Assembly: GCA_028023455.1 (NCBI GenBank)
Contig: JAQFVV010000230.1
Coordinates: 58,001-122,000, forward strand
Direction of reading: 5' to 3'
Length of the DNA stretch: 64,000 nucleotides
Origin: Epiperipatus broadwayi
Lineage: Eukaryota > Onychophora > Udeonychophora > Euonychophora > Peripatidae
Shown: positions 12,076-22,734 of the stretch, piece after piece
How the letters are laid out: every line of letters starts with the position of its first letter
Numbering within the stretch: the first letter of the stretch is position 1
Position numbers and translations under genes: made by a program
Notes under the pieces: generated by a model
What the model was told of the DNA's origin: nothing
Databases searched by the model: none
The model's input: only the letters and a program-made list of their open reading frames with translations

Positions 12076-12078
12076 ATG

Positions 12079-12144
12079 TCTACAGTTAATGAAAGAATAT
12101 AAGTGTAAGAATCTACAGTTAATTAAAGAATATATGTGTAAGAA
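12079..12144. repeat. 33-bp tandem duplication
   Basis: The segment beginning tctacagttaatgaaagaat is repeated once, head to tail, at 12112 with three changes. Confidence 0.75.
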
Positions 12145-12149
12145 AGTGT

Positions 12150-14315
12150 ATTATTGAAGCAGATTCAAATCTATATAACCATTTAAACATATTGATTGGG
12201 ATTTAAAACTTTAGGCTGATTTGAATTTTAAATTTTTAGCTTTTTTTTTTTAATCTTTACTCTGTTTTTCAAATCAATGTGTTTATATTTGCAAGGATGT
12301 TTGGTTGTTCCTTTAAGTGAGTATTTGCCATTGAATGCCATACAGAATAGGAAAAAAGGCACTAATAGGTAAACAATTTAATCAACATAAATGGCAATGT
12401 ATGCACAGAATAAGGCATACAAGATCTGAGATGCCCATTTGATTCTGAATAGTTTGGATATCTTCACAAATGGTATCTTCTTAAAGTATTGCCATTCAGT
12501 AGCTGGTGGAGGAAGTAGATGTTATTTTGAATCCAGGATTGTATAAGTAGAACTTTTCAGTAATGCAGATTGAGTAATGAAGCAATAGACTATTACAATC
12601 AAGCTGGTAATACTTCACCAGCTTCAGTCATAATTTGCCATTTTTTACTATCCTCTTTAATGCAAGTCATTTTAGTGCATCATTTTTAAGGCTACAGCTT
12701 AAATGTTAATGAATATATTACACATTAAGATGCATCCTTTTTAAAAACTCAATATTTAAAATAATTATTGAATTAATTGTATGGTCTTTTTATCAGTTGA
12801 CCAAATGATGCTGAAGCACTCTACTGGTATTAATTTAATTTAATGGATATAATTACCATTCCAGAAAACTTTAATTTGTCTCTCAAGCTCTATTACTATG
12901 CTGAATTGTAAAGTCTTACTAATATTTCGATTGTAAGGATACAAATTTATTATCTAAAAATCGTTATAGAGGGTGAATCCTAAAAGCAAAAAGGATCTTG
13001 CTTAAGAGAATTTGGCCACGTATTTGAAGATATCAGATGGCCAAGCATGAAGACTTTAAAGACAGGGTTCGCTTATTTGAGTTTCACTTTGAAAGAAGAT
13101 TTATTTGAAGCCAACCACGCAGCCCATCATACGTATACAGAAATAGTTATTTAAGAAATAACCTAAACCTTCAAATACCTTAACCTTTTTGAACAGGAGC
13201 CATGGAATTGTCAAAACCCACAATCTGGAACTACTTCTCATACAGATTATTTCCTCCAGACTGATAATCTTTTGACAAGATTAACTGCTTTTATGTTTTT
13301 ATTTAAATATTGTTAATTAACCTGTTTACAAAGTTTATAATAAACAAATTACATTTTTAAAAATATTTTTTTAAATGAGTAAAATATGAGACTGATAAAT
13401 TGCTTTTCTTGTCGTGACAGATGGTAAACATGTTAGAGCCCTGTAAAGAAAATGATTCATTAATCATTTAATAAATGAAAATGAGGGAAGAGATAAAACT
13501 AATCCTAATCTTGTTTCACATTAGAATAAAATATTTTTAAGCATTGCATGTCTGTGCTGTACACTGTGTATATTTTATAATTAAAAAAAATAAGAAAAAA
13601 AATCAATTAATTCATTACATGTGAGGTCAAGTAACATTCGTGATTTGGAAGTGATATTTGAGTTTCGATGCAGAAATTTTTATCTTCCCCGTCCATCATT
13701 CTGTCGCCGTGCAGAAGCACGCAAATCTTAACTGTTCAATAGATAGATATGTTTTTGTTTAGCAATTTACAGTGCTATTCTCTTTAATTTGTCAGCTTTA
13801 TTTGGAGAAGTATTTAATAATGTAATTATTTTTTCTCTTTAATGGTTTCTCTTCTTTTTCCATCGACTCTTTTTCATCTGTTTTGCTGAATGGAAGCTGG
13901 ATACCATCTGGAGTTTGCATAGAAAATATTTATCATTTGCTTTTGAAAAGTCACTTCAACCAGAACGCTTACGATTGTTCAAAAATAAACGTACTGATAT
14001 TTATTTAGCAATTTATAAATCACTTTTTTATGATTGTTTTAATTATTACAACATATTTAACACTAATTTTTTTCTGCAACCCCCCCCCTCCAAGCATCAA
14101 CTCTTCTAAGAAAAAAATATTAATTTTTACCACTTGATTTTGAATTCTGTTTAAAGTTGGTAATCAGATGCTACTAAAAGATGCGCCCTTTTACAGTATA
14201 GTTTAATATAGATCCTGCATACAGAATGGAAACTACTTACATTTAAACATATAGGATGCTATCCAACTCTACATTGATGGGTGATGCTCTGCTTTTCTTT
14301 ACTTCTGTAGGGTTT
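12150..14315. other. No gene recognised
   Basis: AT-rich sequence. A short perfect-arm hairpin (aagctggt / accagctt) lies near 12600-12624, and a C9 run at 14080-14088. The stretch near 13620-13740 has more CpG but no recognised content. The 64-codon frame at 13915-14109 looks accidental. Confidence 0.4.
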
Positions 14316-14324
14316 TCCCAGCAT

Positions 14325-14400
14325 AACATGGATTAATGGTAGAGAGACAGACTGAAGATTAAAAGTTGCTGTATCAACTCTCGGTTTAGTAAAATAAAAG
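14325..14400 (+). repeat. Possible SINE head (tRNA-like)
   Basis: ggattaatggtagagagaca followed about 35 bp later by tatcaactctc resembles the A-box and B-box spacing of tRNA-derived SINEs in this window. Diverged and short. Confidence 0.35.
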
Positions 14401-14541
14401 TAAAAAAATGTTTTGTCAATTTAAATGTTGTGGTCAAGATTTATGTGGAATTGAAGAAATGGGTAAGGAAGAGAATGGAATAGAAGAATGGATGAATTGA
14501 TGTTGTGACTATTGTCTGGATCTGTCTATTGGACAGAATAC

Positions 14542-14542
<1 letters not shown>

Positions 14543-14608
<66 letters not shown>
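14543..14608. repeat. (ATTG)n tetranucleotide microsatellite
   Basis: About 16 uninterrupted ATTG units. Purity suggests recent expansion. Confidence 0.95.
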
Positions 14609-14614
14609 CAATTA

Positions 14615-15105
14615 TCACTTGGATTATCCAACATCACTAAACACCAGAGCATATGATTAATTTTACACTGCACCCGGCAATCTATATAACATTTACAATG
14701 TAATATACATTATTATATATTATGGTATAGGATGTAGTCTATTAATACATACATTTATAATATTTGCTATTAGTATCAATGCATTCATAACATCTTTCTA
14801 TAATTATTGTCAATACTTTCGCCATATCTTTTGATTATTGCTATTATCAGTACTACTACTACTGTCAAGTCAATCTCAATCCATGGAAACCATATCAATG
14901 ATATTTCTTTAAAATGATCTACCATTTGGATTCTTTCAGCAGCTAAGTAATATATTTTCATCCTCTTCTTGCTTGCCATGTAATCTAGCCTTAGTGTTCA
15001 TGAGAGTGCATCTTTTCCACCAGTAGTGGTCACTTGTTGTATTACAGTCACCATTTTTTACAGCCAGCACATTAATGGTCAGTGACCAATTCACATTGAT
15101 CTGAG
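14615..15105. other. AT-rich stretch, no gene seen
   Basis: No feature recognised. The 64-codon minus-strand frame at 14785-14979 has no supporting evidence. Confidence 0.4.
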
Positions 15106-15109
15106 TACT

Positions 15110-15258
15110 TTACTCATTAACTAAATAGAGTTAGGTACCCAATTTACTGACCTCCATTGGATAGCTAGATGGATTGGCTGTGAACGATCTACCTTGAAAG
15201 AAAAATACTAAATAGATTGATGACTTGGATTGATTCATCAGGTTTGAACTACTATCTA
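15110..15258 (+). repeat. SINE family 2 copy
   Basis: Shares the order taggtaccca - attta-tgacc - attggat - gctaga with 30735-30890, and appears inverted near 34015-34155. The downstream part ends in caggtttgaactact, like a B-box-bearing tRNA-derived sequence. The family is inferred from these three copies only. Confidence 0.5.
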
Positions 15259-15259
15259 A

Positions 15260-15945
15260 CAGGGACATTATTTTAATAAATTAATGATCAAAACAAAAAA
15301 TGGTGATTGTTTCTTCAAGTGAACAGTCAGGTTTTATATTTTGCAGTTATTCTTGAAGTAGCGGGACTGTGGGATAGTAACGTGTTTGCTTTCATCATTT
15401 TCCATAACATGTATTTGCAATATAAGTTGCAATCTATCTATATAATAAAAGTGTAATGTATATAGTCTGCATATGGTAATATATTTCAAGGTAATAAACA
15501 TTCTCTCTAATATACAGTAATGACCAAGATTACTCTCTTTAAATGCTGCTATTTTAAATAACTAACCTCCTCTCTATCTTCAATGTTTGGTAATTTGTGC
15601 AATAAGAGAACAACTTTTGGATGCTAAATAGAAGATTATTATGAACAACTTCAGTCAGAGAAATGAATATTAAATCCATAGAGATATATAAGATATAGTA
15701 ATTAAAATTGATTGGTATTTTAATTCATAGACATAACTAATAATCTCTGCAAATAAGCGTTCAAGTAATGAATATATAATGATAAACTATTATAGTGCCT
15801 AATATATGTATTGCAATGATGTTATTATTTTAAACTTTATTGCTATAAATCATTGATCTGTCTTTTAACTCCAGTATGATGCAATAATTTAAGTATTAAG
15901 AAAATAGCCATCTCTTATTGCACTTACAAGATTATATAGAGAAGT
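15260..15945. other. No gene seen; possible Helitron-like 5' motif
   Basis: At about 15432 the motif atctatctatataataaaag resembles the TCTATATATATAAAA start common to many Helitrons and to the sequence near 56.8 kb. No 3' CTRR hairpin was found, so this is only a hint. Confidence 0.25.
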
Positions 15946-15948
15946 AAT

Positions 15949-16660
15949 ATAATTATGCCCTCTTTCACATATATTAGTGAAACTGTAATTGTTTAATATT
16001 TAAGATTTTATAAGCTTAGTGCTTTCAGATGTAACTTTTGGATGCTATATTCATAGCTTTAAAAATGATAACTCCATTATAAGTTCATACCATTTAAACT
16101 TTTCTTAAACACTTTATCAATACTCTTTATTTATATCAAAACTAACAGTTTTGACTGCCCTGCAGAGCTCTTTACAAAGTTGGATTTTTAGAAATAGGAT
16201 TGTAAAGAACTCTGATGATGACTGCAGGACAGTTGAAACTGTTAGTTTTGATATAAATAAAGAGTATTGATAAAGTGTTTAAGAAAGGTGTAAATGGTAT
16301 GATATGTTTGAGTAGAAATCAATATATAGAAAAAGGAAGAAGGAGAAGAAAATCCATTATTAGTTGTTATTTATTTATGCAAATATATTTGAATATTTAA
16401 ATAGGTCATTGTTTGAAGAGAGCAAAACAAGCTTCTCTTCTGTTAATGGTGCTGATGTTATTTGCAATACAATAAGCCTCTTTAATCTTTTTTTTTTTTT
16501 TTGGCATCGTTCTTCTCTATGGAAATGATTTGGGCAGTAGTTTTAAAGCTATGAGTATGGGTTCCAAAGTTACATTCCGAAAGTGCTAAGCTTATAAAAT
16601 CTTAAATACTAAACAACTACAGCTTCACTAATATATATGAAAGAATGCATAATTATATTT
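15949..16660. mobile_element. Penelope-like element, head-to-head truncated copies
   Basis: Outer inverted arms (about 15949-16062 and 16546-16660) carry a 3'-UTR block also present at 37.0 and 37.7 kb (cataagctt - aagcacttt - atgaatat). Inner inverted arms (about 16089-16180 and 16196-16298) carry the hammerhead region. Between them, on the minus strand (about 16505-16401), is a coding scrap reading IKEAYCIANNISTINREEA, matching the region after GIY-YIG in the 37-kb PLE copies. PLEs encode a reverse transcriptase and GIY-YIG endonuclease and commonly leave 5'-truncated inverted copies. All parts here are dead. Confidence 0.7.
16206..16249 (+). ncRNA. Hammerhead ribozyme motif, type I, PLE-associated
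   Basis: A self-cleaving RNA fold can be drawn by eye. Core CUGAUGA at 16212-16218; one extra U; stem II GACUG/CAGUU (16220-16224 with 16230-16234) closed by CAGGA; GAAA at 16235-16238; minimal stem III from A-C and G-U; predicted cleavage after U16243. Stem I pairs agaacu (16206-16211) with aguuuu (16244-16249), six pairs including one G-U. All conserved core bases are present. Hammerheads with very short stem III, acting as dimers, are established in Penelope-like elements. The inverted partner at 16142-16180 has lost part of CUGAUGA and stem II. Confidence 0.75.
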
Positions 16661-16767
16661 ACAATTTTAATAGTGAAGAAAAAAATCTACCTATTTATAG
16701 AAAATTGTTATACATAATTTCAACTAACTAGAGTAGCAGGGTTACATCAATCATAATAATCAATAAG

Positions 16768-17203
16768 TAATATTTACTAAGGCAATAAACCTAAAGCATG
16801 TGCGGTTGAACATGTGAAGGTAGGAACTTCTACAGGTCTTAACCACAAGCTTACGCATAAATTATCATAATAGATTTCTAACTATAAGTTTTTTCCATTG
16901 ACTCATTGTAAATCAAAAGATTTCATGAGTACTAATGTATAATAGGAATTGTGGACTTAATCAGTGAATTATTGAATAGCTTCACGCTCTCAGATCTAAC
17001 TGCTTCAGCTTCACCTATTTATACAGAAAGTAGATTGAAGTAAAGAAGGGTTCTCCTCTTTTCTTCCAATGCGTAAGCTTGTGGTTAAGACCTGTAGAGG
17101 TCCCTACCTTCACATGTTCATCCGCACATGCTTTAGGTTTATTGCCTTAGTAAATATTACTTACGTAATCAATGTGCGTTAAATAAATTTATAATTACAA
17201 CTT
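16768..17203. repeat. Inverted-repeat element, family H3 (copy 1)
   Basis: Arms 16768-16858 and 17069-17163 (about 90 bp) are inverted copies that share taatatttactaaggc, ggtaggaacttctacaggtc and cttaaccacaagctt. The right copy continues upstream into ttctcctcttttcttcc, also seen in the single copy at 29.9 kb, and downstream into aaataaatttataattacaa. So the left partner is 5'-truncated and the pair is head-to-head. No coding capacity. The 42.9-kb copy has a 13-bp target duplication, favouring a reverse-transcription origin over a MITE. Confidence 0.8.
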
Positions 17204-17429
17204 TAAATAATCGATAATAAACTATCATACAGTCACAAGCTTATCTAAACTATGAATCACCAATATTTTGCGAAGGCAACCTCCCTATATAACAAAAAAA
17301 AAAATTATATATTTACTTCTAATAATATGTTAAACTATTTTAGCATCTAATTTTAATCATTAAATATCTTAGAAAAAGTAAAATTTATTTAAAATTCACA
17401 AATACATTCACCCGTAAGGAATACCACAC

Positions 17430-17730
17430 AAATTAGTATATAACACAATGTTTCAAGTGATATTCTCTCTTCTTCAGGTAGTGCTGGCCTAACCAAGTGA
17501 CAATACTAGCTTGGGAATTAAACCAAAGACTTTTGCATTAATGAATATTGAGTTTAAGGTGATGTTCTGATTACTAGACTACTCTATTAAAGGTTATTTA
17601 AATTCAATATTTATGAATCTAAAAGTCGCGGGTTTGTTTCCCATGCTAATACTGTACCTATTCAGGTCAGCAATATCTGAAGATGAGAGAAAGATAATAG
17701 CACTAAAAACATTGTTATATTCTAATTAAA
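17430..17730. repeat. Inverted pair of SINE family 3
   Basis: Arms at about 17430-17555 and 17590-17730 are diverged inverted copies of the sequence seen singly at 62.5 kb. Both hold acaatgttt, a ctgaaga-like stretch, gctggcc and a tRNA-like B-box region (the right copy has gtcgcgggtttgtttcccat). The order matches the tRNA-derived copy at 62510-62672. The flanks (17760-17840) also match the flank near 62780-62870. Confidence 0.7.
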
Positions 17731-17839
17731 CTGTGTCTTATAAGTAACAGTGGGTGCATTTGAAAAATTTAAATGATGGGAATAGTCCAACATATAATTA
17801 CCCTCTAAATACCATTATCACAAGCTTTCAGACAAACAC

Positions 17840-18235
17840 TTTATATTTTTACATTTATGTATATGTCTGAACTACATTTAAAAAATAGTATGCAATCTGT
17901 CTATGAAAACTAAAAAAAGTATTATCTTATTTGTTCAACTTATATTCATTGTCTGCAATAGGAGCAGTAAAGCAATATACTACTCATCTCTTAAGTCATC
18001 TATTATAAGCTTAAGTTATCAAATTTTCTGAAATAGCCTGGAAATATAGATATATAAGCAAGCTAGGTTGGGCTCAGTACCTTAGGGTATTTGGCTAATA
18101 TTATTATAGCATCCATTAATTTCTTGATCATACAATGGGTAGCTCTAAAGTAAAGTATTAGAGAGGATTACTAATAATACTAATGTAGAAATAAATGTTT
18201 ATTGAAAATGCATATAATACATTTGAAATATACCT
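17840..18235. other. AT-rich stretch, no gene seen
   Basis: No feature recognised beyond loose resemblance to nearby repeat flanks. Confidence 0.35.
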
Positions 18236-18289
18236 GACTGGCAATTTTTTTTTCAGACAGCAGTCTTATGAAGTAATGCTCATTATAGA

Positions 18290-18435
18290 GATATTGCACC
18301 ATATAGTTTAATGCCATGGTAGAGAGGTGGGACTCAACAGTTAAATAAGTGTAGATCATAACTCAATCTGTCACTTTCAGTGCTCAAATGTCTTATGATC
18401 TCTTGAGTAGTAAACCATTTGATTATATTTTTATG
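18290..18435 (+). repeat. SINE family 1 copy
   Basis: Blocks in order: taatgccatggtagagaggt, an anticodon-like stretch, taactcaatctgtcactttc, a gtgctcaaatgtcttatgat body and cttgagtagtaaac. A second 3' part of the same family follows at 18460-18560 (ggttcagtttg, tgcttgaatgtctgatgac). Confidence 0.65.
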
Positions 18436-18665
18436 TGAAATATTATGCTTTTCTTTTTAACAATATCAAGAGCTAATGAATCGTAGATTATGGTTCAGTT
18501 TGTTCTTTCGTATGCTTGAATGTCTGATGACTTTTTTTCTGACAAACCATTCGATTATTTTTTTGTAATCACGCCATACAATTTTATATAAAATATTACT
18601 TACACCTTTTAACAAACTGATTCTCATTCTGTATATTGTGGAGTTACATAATGAGATTGCCAATA

Positions 18666-19256
18666 GCTCTTAACAAGCTTTTCAGAATATCACTATCCTC
18701 AGACTGGTTTCTAGCTCTGGCTTTCATCAGTTAGGCACTAGGATATTCAAGCATTAGATTTAAAATACCAGGCCAAGCCCAGCACTTTATCTAATGTTTA
18801 ACTATTAAGTAGAAAGTCTGAAATTTTCAGACATACATATGTCTTCAAATCCAGCTATCTAACAGAAAGTTTGTTAAGAGCTTATTAGCATGCTCATTAT
18901 ATAACATTTGTAATACAAGCTTATTAAATTAAGTCACATAATATATGACTTGATTTCCTTGCAATTATTGTTATTGCTTTTAAGGCTGGGGCAATTTTGT
19001 ATTGCTAAAGCTATTAATATATGGTGCATCTGAACTTAGTTCAGTCCCATATGGCTATTTAAGTTAGCTGGATTTGAAGACTTATGGATGGCTGAAAATT
19101 TCAGATTTCCTATTTAATAGTTAGCCATTATATAAAGTGCTGGGCTTGAGCTGGTACTTTAAATCTAACGCTTGAATATCCTAGCATCTCATTGGTGAAA
19201 GTCAGAGTTAGAAACTGGTCTAAGAATAGGGATGTTCTGGAAAGCTTGTTAAGAGC
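18666..19256. mobile_element. Inverted-repeat element with hammerhead-like cores (family HB2)
   Basis: Arms 18666-18858 and 19063-19256 (about 193 bp) are inverted, with roughly one change per ten bases. Each arm contains the hammerhead-like segment described separately. A direct repeat of about 100 bp (from about 18871 and again from about 19246, sharing cattatataacatttgtaat) abuts the inner side of the left arm and the outer end of the right arm, so part of the unit is also duplicated head to tail. Blocks such as gttcag-ccca-atggctat resemble the 21.6-22.5-kb family. A PLE terminal region is the best guess, from shared ribozyme and architecture. Confidence 0.6.
18693..18737 (-). ncRNA. Hammerhead-like core, family HB2
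   Basis: On the minus strand: CUGAUGA (18724-18730 complement), one A, stem II AGC/GCU with CAGA loop, an A, then GAAAC (18707-18711 complement) followed by CAGUC and the predicted cleavage point. Flanks gccuaa and ugaggau can pair for about four of five positions. The A-A opposition beside stem II is unusual. The partner in the right arm (about 19187-19232, plus) has UUGGUGA and is probably inactive. Confidence 0.45.
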
Positions 19257-19349
19257 AATTGGCATGATCATTATATAACATTTGTAATACAAGCATATTA
19301 AATTAAGTCATATGATATATGACTTGATTTCCTTCCAATTATTGCAGAT

Positions 19350-20045
19350 ATTATGGTCCATGGCATTATTTTTCCAGTTTTACATTAATTTGATAGTGAA
19401 AATTGGAACTGAAATAAATATTGATTTATTAGTTTAAAAAAATCTAAAGATGTCAGTACTTTGCAGAGGAAAATCACAAATAAGCTGATAAAAGCCTACA
19501 ACATTGCTGATTGGTAAATTCATTGATCTCTTCAATTGTTGTTAATAATGATCACAAAATATATTTTATGAATGTTTATTTAAATGTTTATAGTTATTTT
19601 TATAAAATATTTGTATAGTGATTATTAAAAAATAAATATTTCCATGTTTGCTGCTTAGATTTGATTGAAATATGTTTATTTTTAAAATACGAATTAAAAA
19701 TTCAAATTAATGCCTAAAAAGGAATCTACAATCATTATGTTCCATCAAATATTGTAGTACTGAACTTATAGGATATTTTATGAACTTTAAACGCAATTTT
19801 AAATTTTAGAACATTAATTCATAGCTTTATGAAGGCAATAAAAATTCATTCACATTTAAAAAGTGAAAGATTTTAATTTATTTTTTTATTGTTTTTTCTA
19901 TAGCTGTCCAATAACAAAAAACTATATTTCACTGTCTTTTTTTATATTTATATATTTGGAATACCCAAATATGACTTTTTAGGATGATTTTCATTTGGAA
20001 ACTTAGATTTTTAATGAATCAAATACAATTTATTGATTTATAATA
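19350..20045. other. AT-rich stretch, no gene seen
   Basis: No repeat family or coding sequence recognised. Confidence 0.4.
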
Positions 20046-20050
20046 GTGAA

Positions 20051-20408
20051 TAATGGTTTTAATACTAAAATAAAATGAACTATGAACTCAAATTGCCATT
20101 AAGGAAGGGATGGAGAAATGTTGACTCGCAGCAAGAAGGATTATCCAATAAGAAGAACTATAGATCATGGATCATGTGACCATGATTCATTTCAAGTCTG
20201 TGACTGTTATTATATCTAGTGATAAATTATAATGGTTTTAATACTAAAATAAAATGAACTATGAACTCAAATTGCCATTAAGGAAGGGATGGAGAAATGT
20301 TGACTCGCAGCAAGTAGGATTATCCAATAAGAAGAACTATAGATCATGGATCATGTGACCATGATTCATTTCAAGTCTGTGACTGTTATTATATTTAGTG
20401 ATAAATTA
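20051..20408. repeat. 179-bp tandem duplication, two copies
   Basis: Copy 1 (20051-20229) and copy 2 (20230-20408) differ by only a few bases (for example cagcaagaagga versus cagcaagtagga). The unit includes tcatggatcatgtgaccatgattc, which resembles the 3' body of SINE family 1, so the duplication may have captured SINE sequence. Near-identity implies a recent event. Confidence 0.9.
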
Positions 20409-20459
20409 TTCTATTATGATTTATAATTAGGCTAAGATATTACTTTCTCCTTTTAACCA

Positions 20460-20570
20460 ATATCAAGAGTTAAAGAGTCATGGATCACAATTCAATCTGT
20501 AATTTCAAATGATTGAATAATCTCATGACTTCCCTTGTGAAAAACAATTTGATTATTTTTTTATGCAAAA
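20460..20570 (+). repeat. SINE family 1 partial copy
   Basis: Contains the 3' body only: gagtcatggatcacaattca, atctgtaatttc, tgattgaataatctcatgac and a gattatttttttatgc end, matching 18460-18560. Confidence 0.5.
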
Positions 20571-21264
20571 TATTGCCTTTCTCCTTTTTTATTATTCTTT
20601 ATCAATATTCTCTCTCTTTTAATAGATATATTTTTATTTTAGGTTTCATTTCAATAAACTGTATTCTCAATTTTTGTGCAAACATTCATAATTAAACTTT
20701 TAACACAGAAATTAATATTATTATCTAAAACAAAAATCCCTAATGTGGATTGAAAATTTTATTTACCTATACATACTTAACTATGAAAACTTGCAAATAC
20801 TAATTACATTTGTTATAAGCAACTTGATATAAATAAATTGATTTTTATTTCCATATTTTAATATCAAACATGCTATAACAAAAAGTCATAAAGGGACACA
20901 TGTAATACACATATTGATGAGAATATGGTGTCCTTACTAAGATCAATATAATCATCACATAGTGTTAGACCTATATAGTTATACAAGAAAGTTGGCTCAG
21001 GGATAAAGTGATAGAGTATTTGGATCTCAAGTCAATAACATGGATAATGTAAAAAAAAATAAAGGTGGCATTTGACTATATGCCAGTTGCTGAAAACAAA
21101 TCTGAGAATTTGATTGGTTCTGCTAACTAGTATCCATTTATTAATCAATCATTATGTACAATTAATAATTTTTATTTGGAATTAATTTTGTTTGGTATAT
21201 ACTAGATTTGGATAACCTGATTTTAAATAGTAAGCCTTACAAGATATTGCTCATCGTACATCAG

Positions 21265-21388
21265 GCTACTATGTATAATTTAGTGCAGTAGTGGGTTGGT
21301 GGACTCTTGAGCTAAAGAGATATGGATTGTAACTTACTCCATTACTCTGATACCAAATATTTATGATTTTCTGAATAATGACCTTTGA
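21265..21388 (+). repeat. SINE family 1 copy
   Basis: A-box-like tttagtgcagtagtgggttg, gactcttgagctaaagagat, B-box-like aacttactccattactctg and a tatttatgattttctgaata 3' body. Diverged. A similar tRNA-like start (ttggctcagggataaagtga) lies near 20994. Confidence 0.55.
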
Positions 21389-21596
21389 AATAAAACTAAC
21401 AAAGTGACATTATAGTGTTTAATTGCAAATAGAAATTATATCAAATTTTAATTCCTGTTTGTATTTAACTAATGGAATGTGAGAATGTATATTAAATTCT
21501 ATACTTGAAGGTAAGCTGAGATACTCACAGTCAAGTGATGAGAATACTTGATTATTGTTTGATATTTTATTATTGCTTAATATGGTATTCTAACCT

Positions 21597-22460
21597 CTCC
21601 TTATTTAAGCCAATAAACATCACATGACAACCACCTCTTATGCTTGTGTATAACTGTTGTTAAAACAGGCAAAACTCACTACAAAACTATGAGTCTTAAA
21701 CTGAAAACACTTTAATGTTTTCAATCCAAGCCCATTAGTGGCTATGGTTATTAAAGAACCAAAGACACCAAAATGTATGGGTACTGAACTGGATTCAGAC
21801 CCATATGACTATATAAGCTAAAGGGCTTGGATTGAAAACATTAAAGTGTTTACAGTTTGACTCATAGTTTTGTAGTTAAATGGAGATAAAAGGTGGTTGC
21901 TGGAGAGTTGCATTAGATCCAAAGATCTAGGTGCAGTGCTCTCAGATCCAAGGCTCCTCACTGACAAAGACCATAAGCCACAAACTAGTCTGGGGATATT
22001 GGATGAGTAGGCACTAGATGGGGATTTTATGCATAAGTCTTCTGGCATCCATTGATTACTCTAGCTTGCTATGTGTGGCAATATATATAGTGAGTTTTGC
22101 CTGTTTCAACAACAGTTATACATAAGCATAAGAGGTGGTGGTTATGTGATGTTTATTGGCTTAAAACCAATCCTGCCTAATAGGATAGTAGTGGCTATGG
22201 TTATCAAAGAACCAAAGACACCAAAATGTATGGGTACTGAACTGGGTTCAGACCCATTTGACTATATAAGCTAATGGGCTTGGATTGAAAACATTAAAGT
22301 GTTTTCAGTTTGACATTCATAGTTTTGTAGTTAAATGGAGATAAAAGGTGGTTGCTGGAGGGTTGCATTAGATCCTAAGATTTAGGTGCAGTTCTCTCAG
22401 ATCCAAGGCTCCTCACTGACGAAAGCCATAAGCCAGAAACTTGCTGTGTGTGGCAATATA
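21597..22460. mobile_element. Hammerhead-bearing repeat (family HB1): tandem partial dimer plus inverted arm
   Basis: Segment 21737-21965 is repeated head to tail at 22190-22420, a period of about 453 bp, sharing gtggctatggttat, accaaagacaccaaaatgta, ggttgctggag and aaggctcctcactgac. An inverted arm (21605-21686) mirrors 22083-22163, and a nested inverted pair lies at 21681-21733 and 21824-21872. The second copy lacks the segment between agaaact and gctgtgtgtggcaata (about 125 bp deletion). Partial tandem and inverted copies are characteristic of PLE terminal repeats, but no coding region is attached, so the parent is inferred. Confidence 0.65.
22402..22440 (+). ncRNA. Hammerhead-like core, family HB1 (CUGACGA form)
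   Basis: CUGACGA, one A, a short stem II and CAUAA loop, then AGAAAC. The invariant CUGANGA and GAAA bases are intact. Other HB1 copies read CUGAUGA or CUGACAA at this place, as expected if an original CpG decayed both ways, so CUGACGA is the likely ancestral form. This copy is cut just after GAAAC, so the cleavage side is missing. Confidence 0.45.
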
Positions 22461-22639
22461 TTGTACCGGTCAAAATAGTATGCTCACTTAACAAGATTCA
22501 AATCCTAAGCAAAAGTACCTTGAATCCGATCATGCTCGAGATACACAGGTTTGGAGCAATCCTGAATTCTAACCTATTTGCCTATTCTTCGAATCTCTGA
22601 CCCAATGAACAACAATTCTGATGACACAGTAAAATTATT

Positions 22640-22720
22640 TTAAATCCGTGCCCATAAGCAAAGCGGTAGAGCATAAGATCAGACTGATGATGATGATCGA
22701 GATTGGAGTAGACCATGAAT
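22640..22720 (+). repeat. Possible tRNA-derived SINE head
   Basis: ataagcaaagcggtagagca followed by gatcagactgatgatgatga and cgagattgg resembles an A-box/B-box pair. The CTGATGA here has no GAAA partner and is not counted as a ribozyme. Confidence 0.3.
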
Positions 22721-22734
22721 TACATTTATTATAG

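Noticed and set aside
17640-17720. CTGAAGA ... GAAAC-like order in SINE family 3
   Set aside because: CUGAAGA would fit CUGANGA, but stem II pairing is poor, copies differ (CUGAAAA at 62.5 kb, AAAAAC for GAAAC), and no stem I can be drawn.
22684-22700. CTGATGATGATGATG
   Set aside because: A short GAT repeat within a SINE-like head; no GAAA partner.
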